Source: Ampullaceana balthica (taxonomy: Eukaryota > Mollusca > Gastropoda > Lymnaeidae). Taken from it: a DNA stretch of 64,000 nucleotides. Of this stretch, positions 34,876 to 46,800 are shown piece after piece (positions within the stretch are counted from its first letter, which is position 1; each line of letters begins with the position of its first letter). Location of the stretch: assembly GCA_944989445.1 (NCBI GenBank), contig CALYLW010001083.1:32501-96500 (forward strand). Reading direction: 5' to 3'. The translations under genes were made by a program, and so were the position numbers. The notes under the pieces are model-generated. The model searched no databases, was not told where the DNA came from, and was given only the letters and a program-made list of their open reading frames with translations.

Positions 34876-37800
34876 ATGAAGTTCCGTACAGGTGTCGCTA
34901 TTCTGTTGTTGAATATCTGCGTTGTGGTGTTCATATACAGACCATGGCCGTTCAGTGGTATCTTGGATTACCTGACTCAGCCCCTGGAATCGGTGTTCTA
35001 CTTGACATTGCTGGCAGTGGCGTGTCTGCTGCTGTGGTCGACCACACCGAAGCCCCGAGTAGACCCGACCAACAAAGCTGTCTTCATTACAGGTCAGTCA
35101 GTCTCAATCTGTCTCCAAATACTAAATATTCACCTTGTGATATAAGTTAACTATTTATATTCGTTTCCCATGATATGTTTCACGTGCTCTAAGAAAACCA
35201 CATATCAGTTTGTGTTAAAACTGAAATAGTTAAAAACAGTCTCAAATGAGTGACAAAAAATGTTAAGAATGCAAGTCAATTATTTCTGAACTAAGTGTCG
35301 TTAAAAAAATAAGATTGGAGAATAGGTGTTTGAAAATGTGCTGAATCTCTTTTTGAGGTTTTCACGAATTGCTTAAGAAATCGACTATTGAGCCAAATAC
35401 TTGATGACAATTATAGGGCAAAGTTCAAGGAGTTCATTAATAGAAACTTGACCTTTAGCTGCAGGCCTTGAACTGAATCATTAAGCTGGATCATTTCTTT
35501 GAGTTGTTGAAATTTATGACACCGCTCGACCTTTGTGTGGTCATTGCCACATGAGTGTGTGGTCATTACCACATGAGTGTGTGGTCATTACCACATGAGT
35601 GTGTGGTCATTGCCACATGAGTGTGTGGTCATTACCACATGAGTGTGTGGTCATTACCACATGAGTGTGTGGTCATTGCCACATGAGTGTGTGGTCATTG
35701 CCACATGTTTGTGTGGTCATTGCCACATGTTTGTGTGGTCATTACCACATGAGTGTGTGGTCATTGCCACATGAGTGTGTGGTCATTGCCACATGAGTGT
35801 GTGGTCATTGCCACATGAGTGTGTGGTCATTGCCACATGAGTGTGTGGTCATTACCACATACGTGGTTTTTCTTAGTGTTGTTTCCTTCCGCACGCATGT
35901 GTAAAAATTAAAAATATAAAAATCCCTATTCCCACGGATTACCAGCCTCACCTTGTTACGGGTCTCCATGATACGGTATAGAGAATAGAGAATAGACAGC
36001 AATGTTATCCTTTGTTTATCAGTGATCATTTTAAAAGAAAATGTATTTTTATGTTTCAAAAAGCCTACCGCGTTAAAGTATAAATCCGAATTATAAAATT
36101 GTGAAACTGATAATTTTAACATGGCGTAATGTTTGTAATGGCGTCTAGATTATTTGATGGTGCAATAAATTTTAACCACTGTAACATGTAACCATGGGTT
36201 AACCAGCAAGACACGGGGCATGTGGAACTGGAAATCTTTGAAAAATAACTTTGTGAATGCTAATGTTAGACTGTTGCGCGGTGTGCATTATATTGACACA
36301 TTCTTGGTGTGACGGAGCGTGAGCGGATATGACGTCATGGAGAAAAAATATTCATTAAATTTCTTAAATGTCATTAAAAACGTATCATTTCTGTAAAGAA
36401 TTATTAAAAGTATGTGTGATCGTTATTTACTTGCTGAACTCCATTTAGTGATTTGTCTCGAAAATTGTTATGAACAAATTGTTGGAAATTGCGTTTAAAT
36501 ACTCATTCGAGTTTTTATTACTTGTTTACTCCCTTTACTCTAACATTTGACGTGATTTTTGCTACTATTTTATGACCCAAATCTCTCAGAGTCACGAGTC
36601 ACCACTTTGACATTTGACGGATGACTCTTGTAGTATATGACCCAAATCTCTCAGAGTCACGAGTCACCACTTTGACATTTGACGGATGACTCTAGTAGTA
36701 TATGACCCAAATCTCTCAGAGTCACGAGTCACCACTTTGACAACTGAAGGGAGAGTTGACCCATGACTCATGACCTGTGTTCCCTCTAAGGTTCGTTGGT
36801 CCATGTGCAAAGTTGCACAGAATGCATTTTTTTTTGTTGCAATATTTTACAAAATTTGCTGCGTCGTAATTATAAACTGATGCGCGGTCGCGCAGCTTAA
36901 AGGGAACATTGGCCATGACTCTATAAAGCACACACTTTCTCTGAAGACTGACCTGAAGATTGCTAGCACCTTTTGAAGTACATGACGCCTGCCTCTCTGC
37001 GCTGCCAATCAAAATACCTGTAGCGTGTATCATTGTTTACATAAGAACTGGTCGCCTTTACGCTGAAACATTAGTCTCTAACCGCTTCATAAAATATCGA
37101 ATCCCACCTGCACTATAAAAAAAAGTTCCCCTGAAAAATCCAGCCCCACCCCATCCCTATTTTCAATTCCCCCACCCCTTTGTTTAAATTGGGGGGGGTG
37201 ACTCAATTAGGCCCATTTTTTCCCCTTGGTTTAGGAAATAGGATTCATTTGAAGTTATTGGTGATAAACGTCATAAATAGGAATTATTACACTAAAACTA
37301 ACACAACATTCAAAACTTCAAACCAGCAGGTTATGTCATGTTCTGTGATGGTTTCAGGCAATGCGAGGCCGCGCAGATATCTGGCCGACGCCGCGCAGCA
37401 AATTTAGTAAAATATTGCACTAAAAATGGATGATGTGCAACTTTGAACACGATTTTTTTTACTTTGCACATGGAGGCGTCCTTCATATGTGACATGGCTT
37501 CTCTTACACGGAGCCTGGCTTCATTCGTGGAATCTGGCTTCCGGGAAGAGAAAGTGTGTGTGTGTGTGGGGGGGGCGTGGAGGTCGGGTATAACAAACAG
37601 TAGAACAGAGAAGTAAAACAATCTGGGTAAATCATGCACACAGAATGGTATTGTAGTTCTTTAACAAGCTGTTAGTTTTATATACATTTATGATAGACTC
37701 AACGTGCTTCAGCTAAGAAAGAACTGACGCGTTAATGTTCTCAAGTTTAACCTTCAACGGAAACCAACTTCCATTAAAATTGGTTCCGTTTGAATCAAGT

Positions 37801-40800
37801 CTAAATAGATGTTTACCTACCGAGTCTTTTACAACAGGAAGTACCATCAACGCTTACGTTGGTTGCCACTTGTCTTGTCGAGTGGAATGCTATGCATGGT
37901 TTCCTAAAACCTAATATATTATTTTACATAAAAGCCTGATTGCAGTCTTACCCATATTTAGTCCCTAACACCTAACACTTCCAAAATGTCAGTCTAGTAT
38001 TTCCATGACTCGCGTTTAGGTGTAGTAATAAGTAATAGCTTTACGGCATAACTCAACAACGGCCGCGCCTCAAACACAGCGTACAGCATCGTCTGATTAC
38101 AGTGAGTTATGGCGGCAGACAAGCGGTCTTATAAACCAGAGGGCGGGGAGCAGTCGACATTACAGGCGAACAGATGTCGCTAACAAACAAAGACAATAAA
38201 CATGGCCTAATAACCCTGGAACGGGCTCACGCTGGATGTAAGGATAACACAAACAAAACCGCCATCTTTGAGGTTCCCGTATGGAAAGGTCAAGGTCTAC
38301 GGGGAAATAAGGAAGTCGCCGTGTGGATGGAAACATCAAGTCGGCCATGTGGGTGGAAACATCAAGTCGGCCGTGTGGGTGGAAACATCAAGTCGGCCGT
38401 GTGAGTTGAAACATCAAGTCGGCCATGTGGATGGAAACATCAAGTCGGCCGTGTGGGTGGAAACATCAAGTCGGCCGTGTGGGTGGAAACATCCAGTCGG
38501 CCGTGTGAGTGGAAACATCAAGTCGGCCATGTGGATGGAAACATCAAGTCGGCCGTGTGGGTGGAAACATCAAGTCGGCCGTGTGGAGGGAAACATCAAG
38601 TCGGCCATGTGGGTGGAAACATCAAGTCAGAAGTTAGCTTGGGAGGTGGCCGGGGTAAGAGTATAGGTGTTGAGGAGTAAGGGTGTTGGAAAGTAAGGGT
38701 GTTGGAGAGTAAGGGTGTTGGAGAGTAAGGGTGTTGGGGAGTAAGGGTGTTGGGGAGTAAGGGTGTTGGGGAGTAAGGGTGTTGGGGAGTAAGGGTGTTG
38801 GGGAGTAAGGGTGTTGGGGAGTAAGGGTGTTGTGGAGTAAGGGTGTTGGAGAGTAAGGGTGTTGGGGAGTAAGGGTGATGGGGAGTAAGGGTGATGGGGA
38901 GTAAGGGTGTTGGGGAGTAAGGGTGTTGGGGAGTAAGGGTGTTGGGGAGTTAAATATTAAAGAGTGTGCAAAGTTGCAAAGCATCCATTTTTAGCAATAT
39001 TTTTTAAAAATTGCTGTGCGGTTATTCTAAACTGCTGCGCGTTGTTGGTCAGATATCTTCGCAGCCTACGGTAGATTAAAGGGGGGGGCTGAACGGGCTA
39101 AAGCCAGGGGCCCCCGATGATTTAGGGGCCCCCAAACTTATTATTTTCTATAATAAAGGTAGGCAAAAGTTTGCATGAAGCCTTGAAAATATCATTAATA
39201 AATAAATAAAATCTCATCTACTTATCAAGAGAAAATGTCGAAGAGTTTGAAATACCAGAAATCGTCATCGTTTGTAACAATATCTAAAAATATTATGCAG
39301 AAAATAGGGAATCCTAGCTTAGGAAAAAAATCCATTTCTTATTAGTTTGGAAAAATTACGACAAAAAAAAGTTGATTTAGTATAGCATAATTCAATAATC
39401 GAATTTTTAAACAACTACCAAGCTCGTAGTGCATTGTACACTAGTTACGACGCTTCGACCTACAGACAGTCTGCAGTAAGATGTAAATATTAGAATAAAT
39501 ACGTAATTAAATACTAGTACCGTGCAGGCCCGGATTTAAGAGACCCAGGGCCCCTAGGCACTTTTTACTTTTGGGTCCCCCCAACCATCTCGAAGCAATT
39601 TTGGAAATTTAGCAAATTAAATGCTGCAGTACAGAACATGTAATTTGTTTTGACTTTGGTGACTTTAATAAACATCAAAATAATATTCGTCTTCAGAGAC
39701 ATATCTCACAATGAAAGAAAATTTATCTACATGAGAAATGTCCGGAGTAGAATCCACAGAAATGAGCAATATTTTGCTTTTTTTTTAATCCCAGTAACGA
39801 TTGTATTGTAATTATTTCTTTTTCTTCCTTTTCTACCATGATATTAATCATTTCATCGCATATTTTTGACGAAAGATATAATGTTGTGCCACTTCCTTTG
39901 TTACCGTGGCGTTTTATGCGTAAGTCCAGAAAAGGATCAAACTCAGCCAAAACTTCTATGGTCATAACATAGTTCCCACTTTTTAAAAAAAATCATAATC
40001 AGAAAGTAAGCTCACAAAAGCCACAATACGCCTCAAAACCTATTCGGTTGCTCCCTGGCTTCCTATTCCCTCGATCTAACATTTTCCCTGTCAATATATT
40101 GGTGACCAAAGGTATGCAGGTGAAATTGTAGAAGGTCATCTAGTTAAGTGCATTAAAACGCATTGAAACCTTTGTCAGGTCCCCATAAACTACCTGTGAC
40201 ATCTCCCTGGCCTCTGGTCAAGTCAGACGACATTAAAAAATTGTTCTCCCGGTCCCTGTCAATTATCTGTAATCTAAAACCCAAATCCCGGCTCGGGCGG
40301 TGTCTTGTCCTGTGTGTGGTATGGGGAGGGGGGAAGTCGGGGTTGTGCCGTTTCTTACTGGTGGTTCAATCTGTCAAACCTACCCTACGCCTTCTCCACA
40401 ATATCGCAACAGCAGCTCAGAACGCGGCTTACAATGACAAACCAACACAAACGAACCCCGTGCACTTGACTACTGGGCAGTGTATGCAAAATGTAGTAAA
40501 ATATTTATTATACTATTATTTTCGATAAAGCTTTTTGAGAATGAAGCCAAACTTTTGAGCTTATGTAAATATTCCACCACAGGGGCCCCTTGGCTGGCTG
40601 GGGCCCTAGGCCCTGGGCCTTGTGGGCCTAGGCGGAAATCCGGCCCTGGTACCGTGTATGATCGCTCTGCAGCCGCCTTTTTTTTGTGAACAAAATCTAG
40701 GTGAAAATGTTGGGGCGGTCGGCTTACGAGAGGGTCTTAGGTGATTTCTGTATGTGCATTGAATATTAGTGTCCTTAATTGACCTGAATTACATGTTGCA

Positions 40801-43800
40801 TTCCGCTGTTAGCTAAATATCATTTATTTCTGTTGAGCGATTCATCAAGTTCATACAAATGTATTCCCATACTGGATCAGGAATTGCCCAAATTATTTTT
40901 AATATTTTGGAATAAAATGACATTCAAATTCAAGATAGCCGTCGACAATCATAAGACAATACTGCAAGTATGAGTGGGAAGTATAACGGAGTCCAGGCTA
41001 TTCTTCGTGAGAAGTGCAGTGTTGCTCATTATGTGCCGTCATCAGCTCATTCCATTAATTTGGTTGGGAAAAGTGCAGCAGAAGTTTGTCCTGCTGCAAC
41101 CAGAATTTATTTTTTATTTATTTTTTTCCATTCTGCAAAATATTTATATTCTACCTGGCTTGTTGCATCTACTCATCGTTGGCAGATCTTCAAAAAACAA
41201 TCGAAAAGGTCACCTGTTAACAAAGCCTTATCTGACACAAGATGGTCAGCCCAACAAGATCTGTTAATAAATCATACCATGAGAATATTGCAACACTGGA
41301 AGAATTGACAGCTGACGAAAATCAGCCGCCTGACAGTGACAGTTGACTTGAAGCAGAAGGATTTCGGAAGGAATTTGAACAACTGAAACTCGCTATTTTA
41401 CTTGAAATTTTAGACACAATTTTAGAAAGATTTCAGAACACGAATGCATCCCTTCAAGATACATTTGTTGAAATCTCTCCTTTAGTTTGTTAAATGATAG
41501 CGTTCTGAATTTGATTTCTATGAAGAAAAAGGAAAGTATGTCCGTGGAGAAAGAATATAAACAATCTTCAATGCGATCCAAAACGAAGAGAAAGTGTCAT
41601 GTTGATGAAAGGACATCAGCCGAAACAGTATTTTCTCCGAAACAAAAATTCAAGGTTGAGTTATTTCTTGAAATCATTGAAACTTTCTTCAGCCCTACAA
41701 CATTGTTTAGACGCATGTGCATCCATGAGAAATTTGGCTTTCTTACAAACCTAACTGAGCTCAGCAATGATGCCATCTGAGGGGCAGCAGCCAAGTTAAT
41801 GGAAGAATATTCAAGTGATTTCCAAGACTGCTTTCTTTCAGATATTAGTCCAATTTTCAGAATTCTTCAAAAAGTTCATTCTCCAGCCCCAAGTTCATGA
41901 AAAGGAAGTAGCACAATGCGAAACTCAAAATGCATGCACAGAGCTAAAAAAATTACTTAGTCCTTTCCAAATGTACACATCGCACTTCGCATCTGTCTCT
42001 TAATGATGACATCAAAGTGCAGCTGAGAGCGATCATTTTCAAAGTTGAAAAAAAAGTATGAAATTAGAAGTTGCATAGGACAACAAAGACTGAGTCTGCA
42101 CTCTCTATAATGAGCATTGAAACGGAAATCGTAAGGTCACTTAGCGTTACTGACTTGATTAAAAAATCTCGCCAGGAGAAAAATTTGCAAACGAAGGTTC
42201 TAGGTCAGTGATGGCGAACATTTTTGGATCCTCGAGTCCAAAATTTTTCTAAAACCTATTTATATATAGCAAAGTACCAATACGAAGTGCTAGCGCAGTG
42301 GTTTGATTAAGGAAATAATATTTTATTTGCGTGCCGGCTGATGAGGCTCTGCGTGCCTCTGTGGCACGCGTGGCATAGGTTCGCCATCACTGTTCTAGAT
42401 TGAAAAAAATATTACATTGTAATAAATATTTTAATGAAGTGTGGATTCGAGGAAACTTTATATTAATTTAATTGACTTCTATTAATGTTTTTGTCCTATT
42501 ACACCCTACATTACAAGTTACACACTCTTATATTAGCTGCTAGCAATCATTTTATTTAAAAAGACGCTGCCTGGACAGGGCCCCAGTTTGAATTGCAGCC
42601 AGGGGCCCCGAGCAGTCTTAATCCGCCCCTGTTTGCAGCTGCGCAGCTTAAAGGGAACTTTGGTGGGTAGTTGGTACTAGAGAATTTGGTGCTAAAAAGT
42701 GGGTACCAGACAGGGGCGGATTAAGACTGCACGGGGCCCCTGGCTGCAATTCAAACTGGGGCCCTATCCAGCCACTGTCCCTTTAAATAAAATGATTGCT
42801 AGCAGCTAATATAAGACTGTAACTTGTAACTAAATAGTTCATCGGTTCCTTTAACATACTTTGTCTGTACTACGGGATCGGCCTTCCCAGCCAAAGATTA
42901 TTAATGAAAAAATGGAATACGAAGAAATAACTGTTTGCCGGTATCCGAATATTGAGTGTAAAAATATAATTTTAAAAAAAAATTGAGGCCACGCCGGGAA
43001 TCGATCGCGTGACCGCTGGCACAGCAGGGCGACTTTCTACCTCAAGACCACACGAGCCGAATGAAAAAAGTGAAGTTTAAAAATATAAACCTATAAAATC
43101 AGGTTTTTTTTAAATTAATTTATTTAATTTATGATATTTTCAGGAATTCAGGCTAACATTTGTCCATCTTTTTAATAAAATATACTAAATTTGGGGGCCC
43201 CTAATCATCGGGGGCCCTTGGCTTTAGCCCGTTCAGCCCCCCCCCTTTAATCCGCCATAGGTACCAGAGAATTTGGTGCTTGAGTGTGGGTGCAAGAGGT
43301 TGTAAGTACGAGAGACTGTAGTGCTAAAGAAAGTGGGTGCTAGAGGGTGTAGGTACTAGAGAATTCGGTGCTAGAGGGTGTAGGTACTAGATAATTTGGT
43401 GCTAAAGGGTGTAGGTACCAGAGAATTTGGTGCTAGATGGTGTAGGTACTAGAGAATTTGGTGCTAGAGGGTGTAGGTACCAGAGAATTTGGTGCTAGAG
43501 GGTGTAGGTACTAGAGAATTTTGTGCTTGAGGGTGTAGGTACCAGAGAATTTGGTGCTAGAGGGTGTGGGTATCAGAGAATTTGGTGCTAGAGGGTGTAG
43601 GTACTAGAGAATTTGGTGCTAGAGGGTGTAGGTACTAGAGAATTTGGTGCTAGAGGGTGTAGGTACCAGAGAATTTGGTGCTAGAGGGTGTAGGTACCAG
43701 AGAATTTGGTGCTAGAGGGTGTAGGTGCCAGAGAATTTGGTGCTAGAGGGTGTAGGTATCAGAGAATTTGGTGCTAGAGGGTGTATGTATCAGAGAATTT

Positions 43801-46800
43801 GGTGCTAGAGGGTGTATGTATCAGAGAATTTGGTGCTAGAGGGTGGTAGGTATCAGAGAATGTGGTGCTAGAGGGTGTATGTATCAGAGAATTTGGTGCT
43901 AGAGTGTGTAGGTATCAGAGAATTTGGTGCTAGAGGGTGTAGGTATCAGAGAATTTGGTGCTAGAGTGTGTAGGTATCAGAGAATTTGGTGCTAGAGGGT
44001 GGTAGGTATCAGAGAATTTGGTGCTAGAGGGTGTAGGTATCAGAGAATTTGGTGCTAGAGGGTGTAGGTATCAGAGAATGTGGTGCTAGAGGGTGTATGT
44101 ATCAGAGAATTTGGTGCTAGAGTGTGTAGGTATCAGAGAATTTGGTGCTAGAGGGTGTAGGTATCAGAGAATTTGGTGCTAGAGTGTGTAGGTATCAGAG
44201 AATTTGGTGCTAGAGGGTGGTAGGTATCAGAGAATTTGGTGCTAGAGGGTGTATGTATCAGAGAATTTGGTGCTAGAGTGTGTAGGTATCAGAGAATGTG
44301 GTGCTAGAGGGTGTAGGTATCAGAGAATTTGGTGCTAGAGGGTGTAGGTACCAGAGAATTTGGTGCTTGAGTGTGTAGGTATCAGAGAATTTGGTGCTAG
44401 AGGGTGTAGGTATCAGAGAATTTGGTGCTAGAGTGTGTAGGTATCAGAGAATTTGGTGCTAGAGTGTGTAGGTATCAGAGAATTTGGTGCTAGAGGGTGG
44501 TAGGTATCAGAGAATTTGGTGCTAGAGGGTGTAGGTATCAGAGAATTTGGTGCTAGAGGGTTATGTATCAGAGAATTTGGTGTTAGAGGGTGTAGGTATC
44601 AGAGAATTTGGTGCTAGAGGGTGTAGGTATCAGAGAATTTGGTGCTAGAGGGTGGTAGGTATCAGAGAATTTGGTGCTAGAGGGTGGTAGGTATCAGAGA
44701 ATTTGGTGCTAGAGGGTGTAGGTATCAGAGAATTTGGTGCTAGAGTGTGTAGGTATCAGAGAATTTGGTGCTAGAGGGTGGTAGGTATCAGAGAATTTGG
44801 TGCTTGAGTGTGTAGGTATCAGAGAATTTGGTGCTAGAGGGTGTATGTATCAGAGAATTTGGTGCTAGAGGGTGTAGGTATAAGAGAATTTGGTGCTAGA
44901 GGGTGTAGGTATCAGAGAATTTGGTGCTAGAGTGTGTAGGTATCAGAGAATTTGGTGCTAGAGGGTGTAGGTATCAGAGAATTTGGTGCTAGAGGGTGGT
45001 AGGTATCAGAGAATTTGGTGCTAGAGGGTGGTAGGTATTAGAGAATTTGGTGCTAGAGGGTGGTAGGTATCAGAGAATTTGGTGCTAGAGGGTGTAGGTA
45101 TCAGAGAATTTGGTGCTAGAGGGTGTAGGTATCAGAGAATTTGGTGCTAGAGTGTGTAGGTATCAGAGAATTTGGTGCTAGAGGGTGGTAGGTATCAGAG
45201 AATTTGGTGCTTGAGTGTGTAGGTATCAGAGAATTTGGTGCTAGAGGGTGTATGTATCAGAGAATTTGGTGCTAGAGGGTGTAGGTATCAGAGAATTTGG
45301 TGCTAGAGGGTGTAGGTACCAGAGAATTTGGTGCTAGAGGGTGGTAGGTATCAGAGAATTTGGTGCTAGAGGGTGGTAGGTATCAGAGAATTTGGTGCTA
45401 GAGGGTGGTAGGTATTAGAGAATTTGGTGCTAGAGGGTGGTAGGTATCAGAGAATTTGGTGCTAGAGGGTGTAGGTATCAGAGAATTTGGTGCTAGAGGG
45501 TGTAGGTATCAGAGAATTTGGTGCTAGAGGGTGTAGGTATCAGAGAATTTGGTGCTAGAGGGTGTAGGTATCAGAGAATTTGGTGCTAGAGGGTGGGTTG
45601 TATGTTTTAGCTACCTAAATATTTTGATATTTTCAACTGTTTAGTCTGGGAGTTACATGTCAGTATTTTATATCGAGCAGTGAGAAGTTACAACTAAAAT
45701 AAAATATTTAAAAAATCTTTTTTTCTAAACGACACGCTTTTATTTACATATTATAGAAAGTGCACTAAAAAGAAGAAAATCAATCCGTGAACCTATCGAC
45801 TGCACATAAAAGCGTGGGGCGCCCATCACAACTCATTTCTTTTTGCAACTACTCTTTTGCATATAGATAATTTTTTCTAATTAATATTATAGTAGCATGT
45901 ATATGATCAAAGTTGTGAAACTGTTAATGTTTATTAATATTCATATAAATTTGTATTTATGTTTCGCAGTCTTGTACATGATAGCGAGTTTTGATGAGGG
46001 CCCCACGCTTTTATGTGCAGTCGATAGGTTCACGGATTGAGAATTTTTATTTTCTTCTTTTTAGTGCAATTTCTTTTTTATTAACAAAATAATTAAAATT
46101 TAATATAAAACACCGTGACGTCACACATGGCCGGACCCCCCTCCACCCTGTCACCAACTGTCACACTTTTACACCCCTCACTGGAGCGTGACGTACTTTA
46201 TGGACGGCCCATTTTCAAGTGACAAATCAGTGGCTCGACTTATAATCGAGATCGACTTATACTCGAGTATATACTGTAATAGATTCTTCTTGTTTTTTCT
46301 AAATGTGATAGGGGTAATGGGGGATCGTTTCATAGTATTGTAGTCTGTCAGTCATTACGAGAGACTTGATGGAAAAACTTACAGTGTAATGTTAGCAGTA
46401 TTGATACGACACGTCCAGCTTCTTCAGATAGAAAGAAAACAGTTTGTACCTCCCCCCTCCCACTCCCTCCCCACCACACACACACAAAACACCAGCACCA
46501 TTTTTGCGGATGATGCCTTCGTTCATAATTTTCCCTTCTAGCAACTCTAAAAAAACTTCTCCCTTTCCGAGTTGCGCTCAGACCTATATTTGTATGATAG
46601 AATCGTGTGTGCGCTTCAACCCCCCCCCCTTTCCCTCAACTAAGGGGTTCGAACATGTCCATACTATTGCTTTGCTTCTTGAATTTTGTGTACTCAAAAC
46701 CTTTTTTACAACTATTTGCACATCAAAACGTTAACAAACGGATATGTTTTCCCATGATAGGCATACGGAGAATCAGAGTCCGACAGTAACCGTATTTCAA

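Larger units (their letters stand above)
39066..42631 (+). mobile_element. hAT element, family B, copy 2 (3.6 kb, with two nested insertions)
   Basis: Begins CTACGGTAGATTAAAGGGG and ends GCAGTCTTAATCCGCCCCTG, the same pair of ends as the short copy at 42711..43260. The target duplication is TTCGCAGC (39058..39065) and TTTGCAGC (42632..42639), seven of eight matching. Contents in order: 5' non-coding with GGGGCCCCCGATGATTTAGG-like sequence, the family A insertion at 39525..40648, a broken transposase (40966..42170), a MITE (42206..42392), and AT-rich 3' non-coding sequence. Without the insertions it is about 2.2 kb. Confidence 0.9.
38955..42662 (+). mobile_element. CAATGTTCCC-family MITE split by a hAT insertion
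   Basis: The MITE's left part is 38955..39065 (GTGTGCAAAGTTGCAAAGCA, AACTGCTGCGCG, GGTCAGATATCTTCGCAGC). Its right end, GCGCAGCTTAAAGGGAACTT followed by TG, is found only after the inserted element, at 42640..42662. The original left TIR is missing or strongly diverged. Confidence 0.75.
42668..45597. repeat. Minisatellite, 31-bp unit, about 75 copies, interrupted by a hAT
   Basis: The unit contains CAGAGAATTTGGTGCTAGAG followed by GGTGTAGGTAT. Variants are GTACC/GTATC/GTACT, AGGGTGT/AGTGTGT, and a 32-bp form with GGTGGTAGG. Blocks of unit types repeat at long range: the series around 44640..44870 and that around 45050..45280 share the same order of variants. One unit and a half at 42668..42710 are separated from the rest by the hAT copy at 42711..43260. 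Confidence 0.95.

Noticed and set aside
33300..42170. The transposase-like frames as host ZMYM1 genes
   Set aside because: They lie between transposon ends with 8-bp target duplications and are broken by stops and frameshifts.
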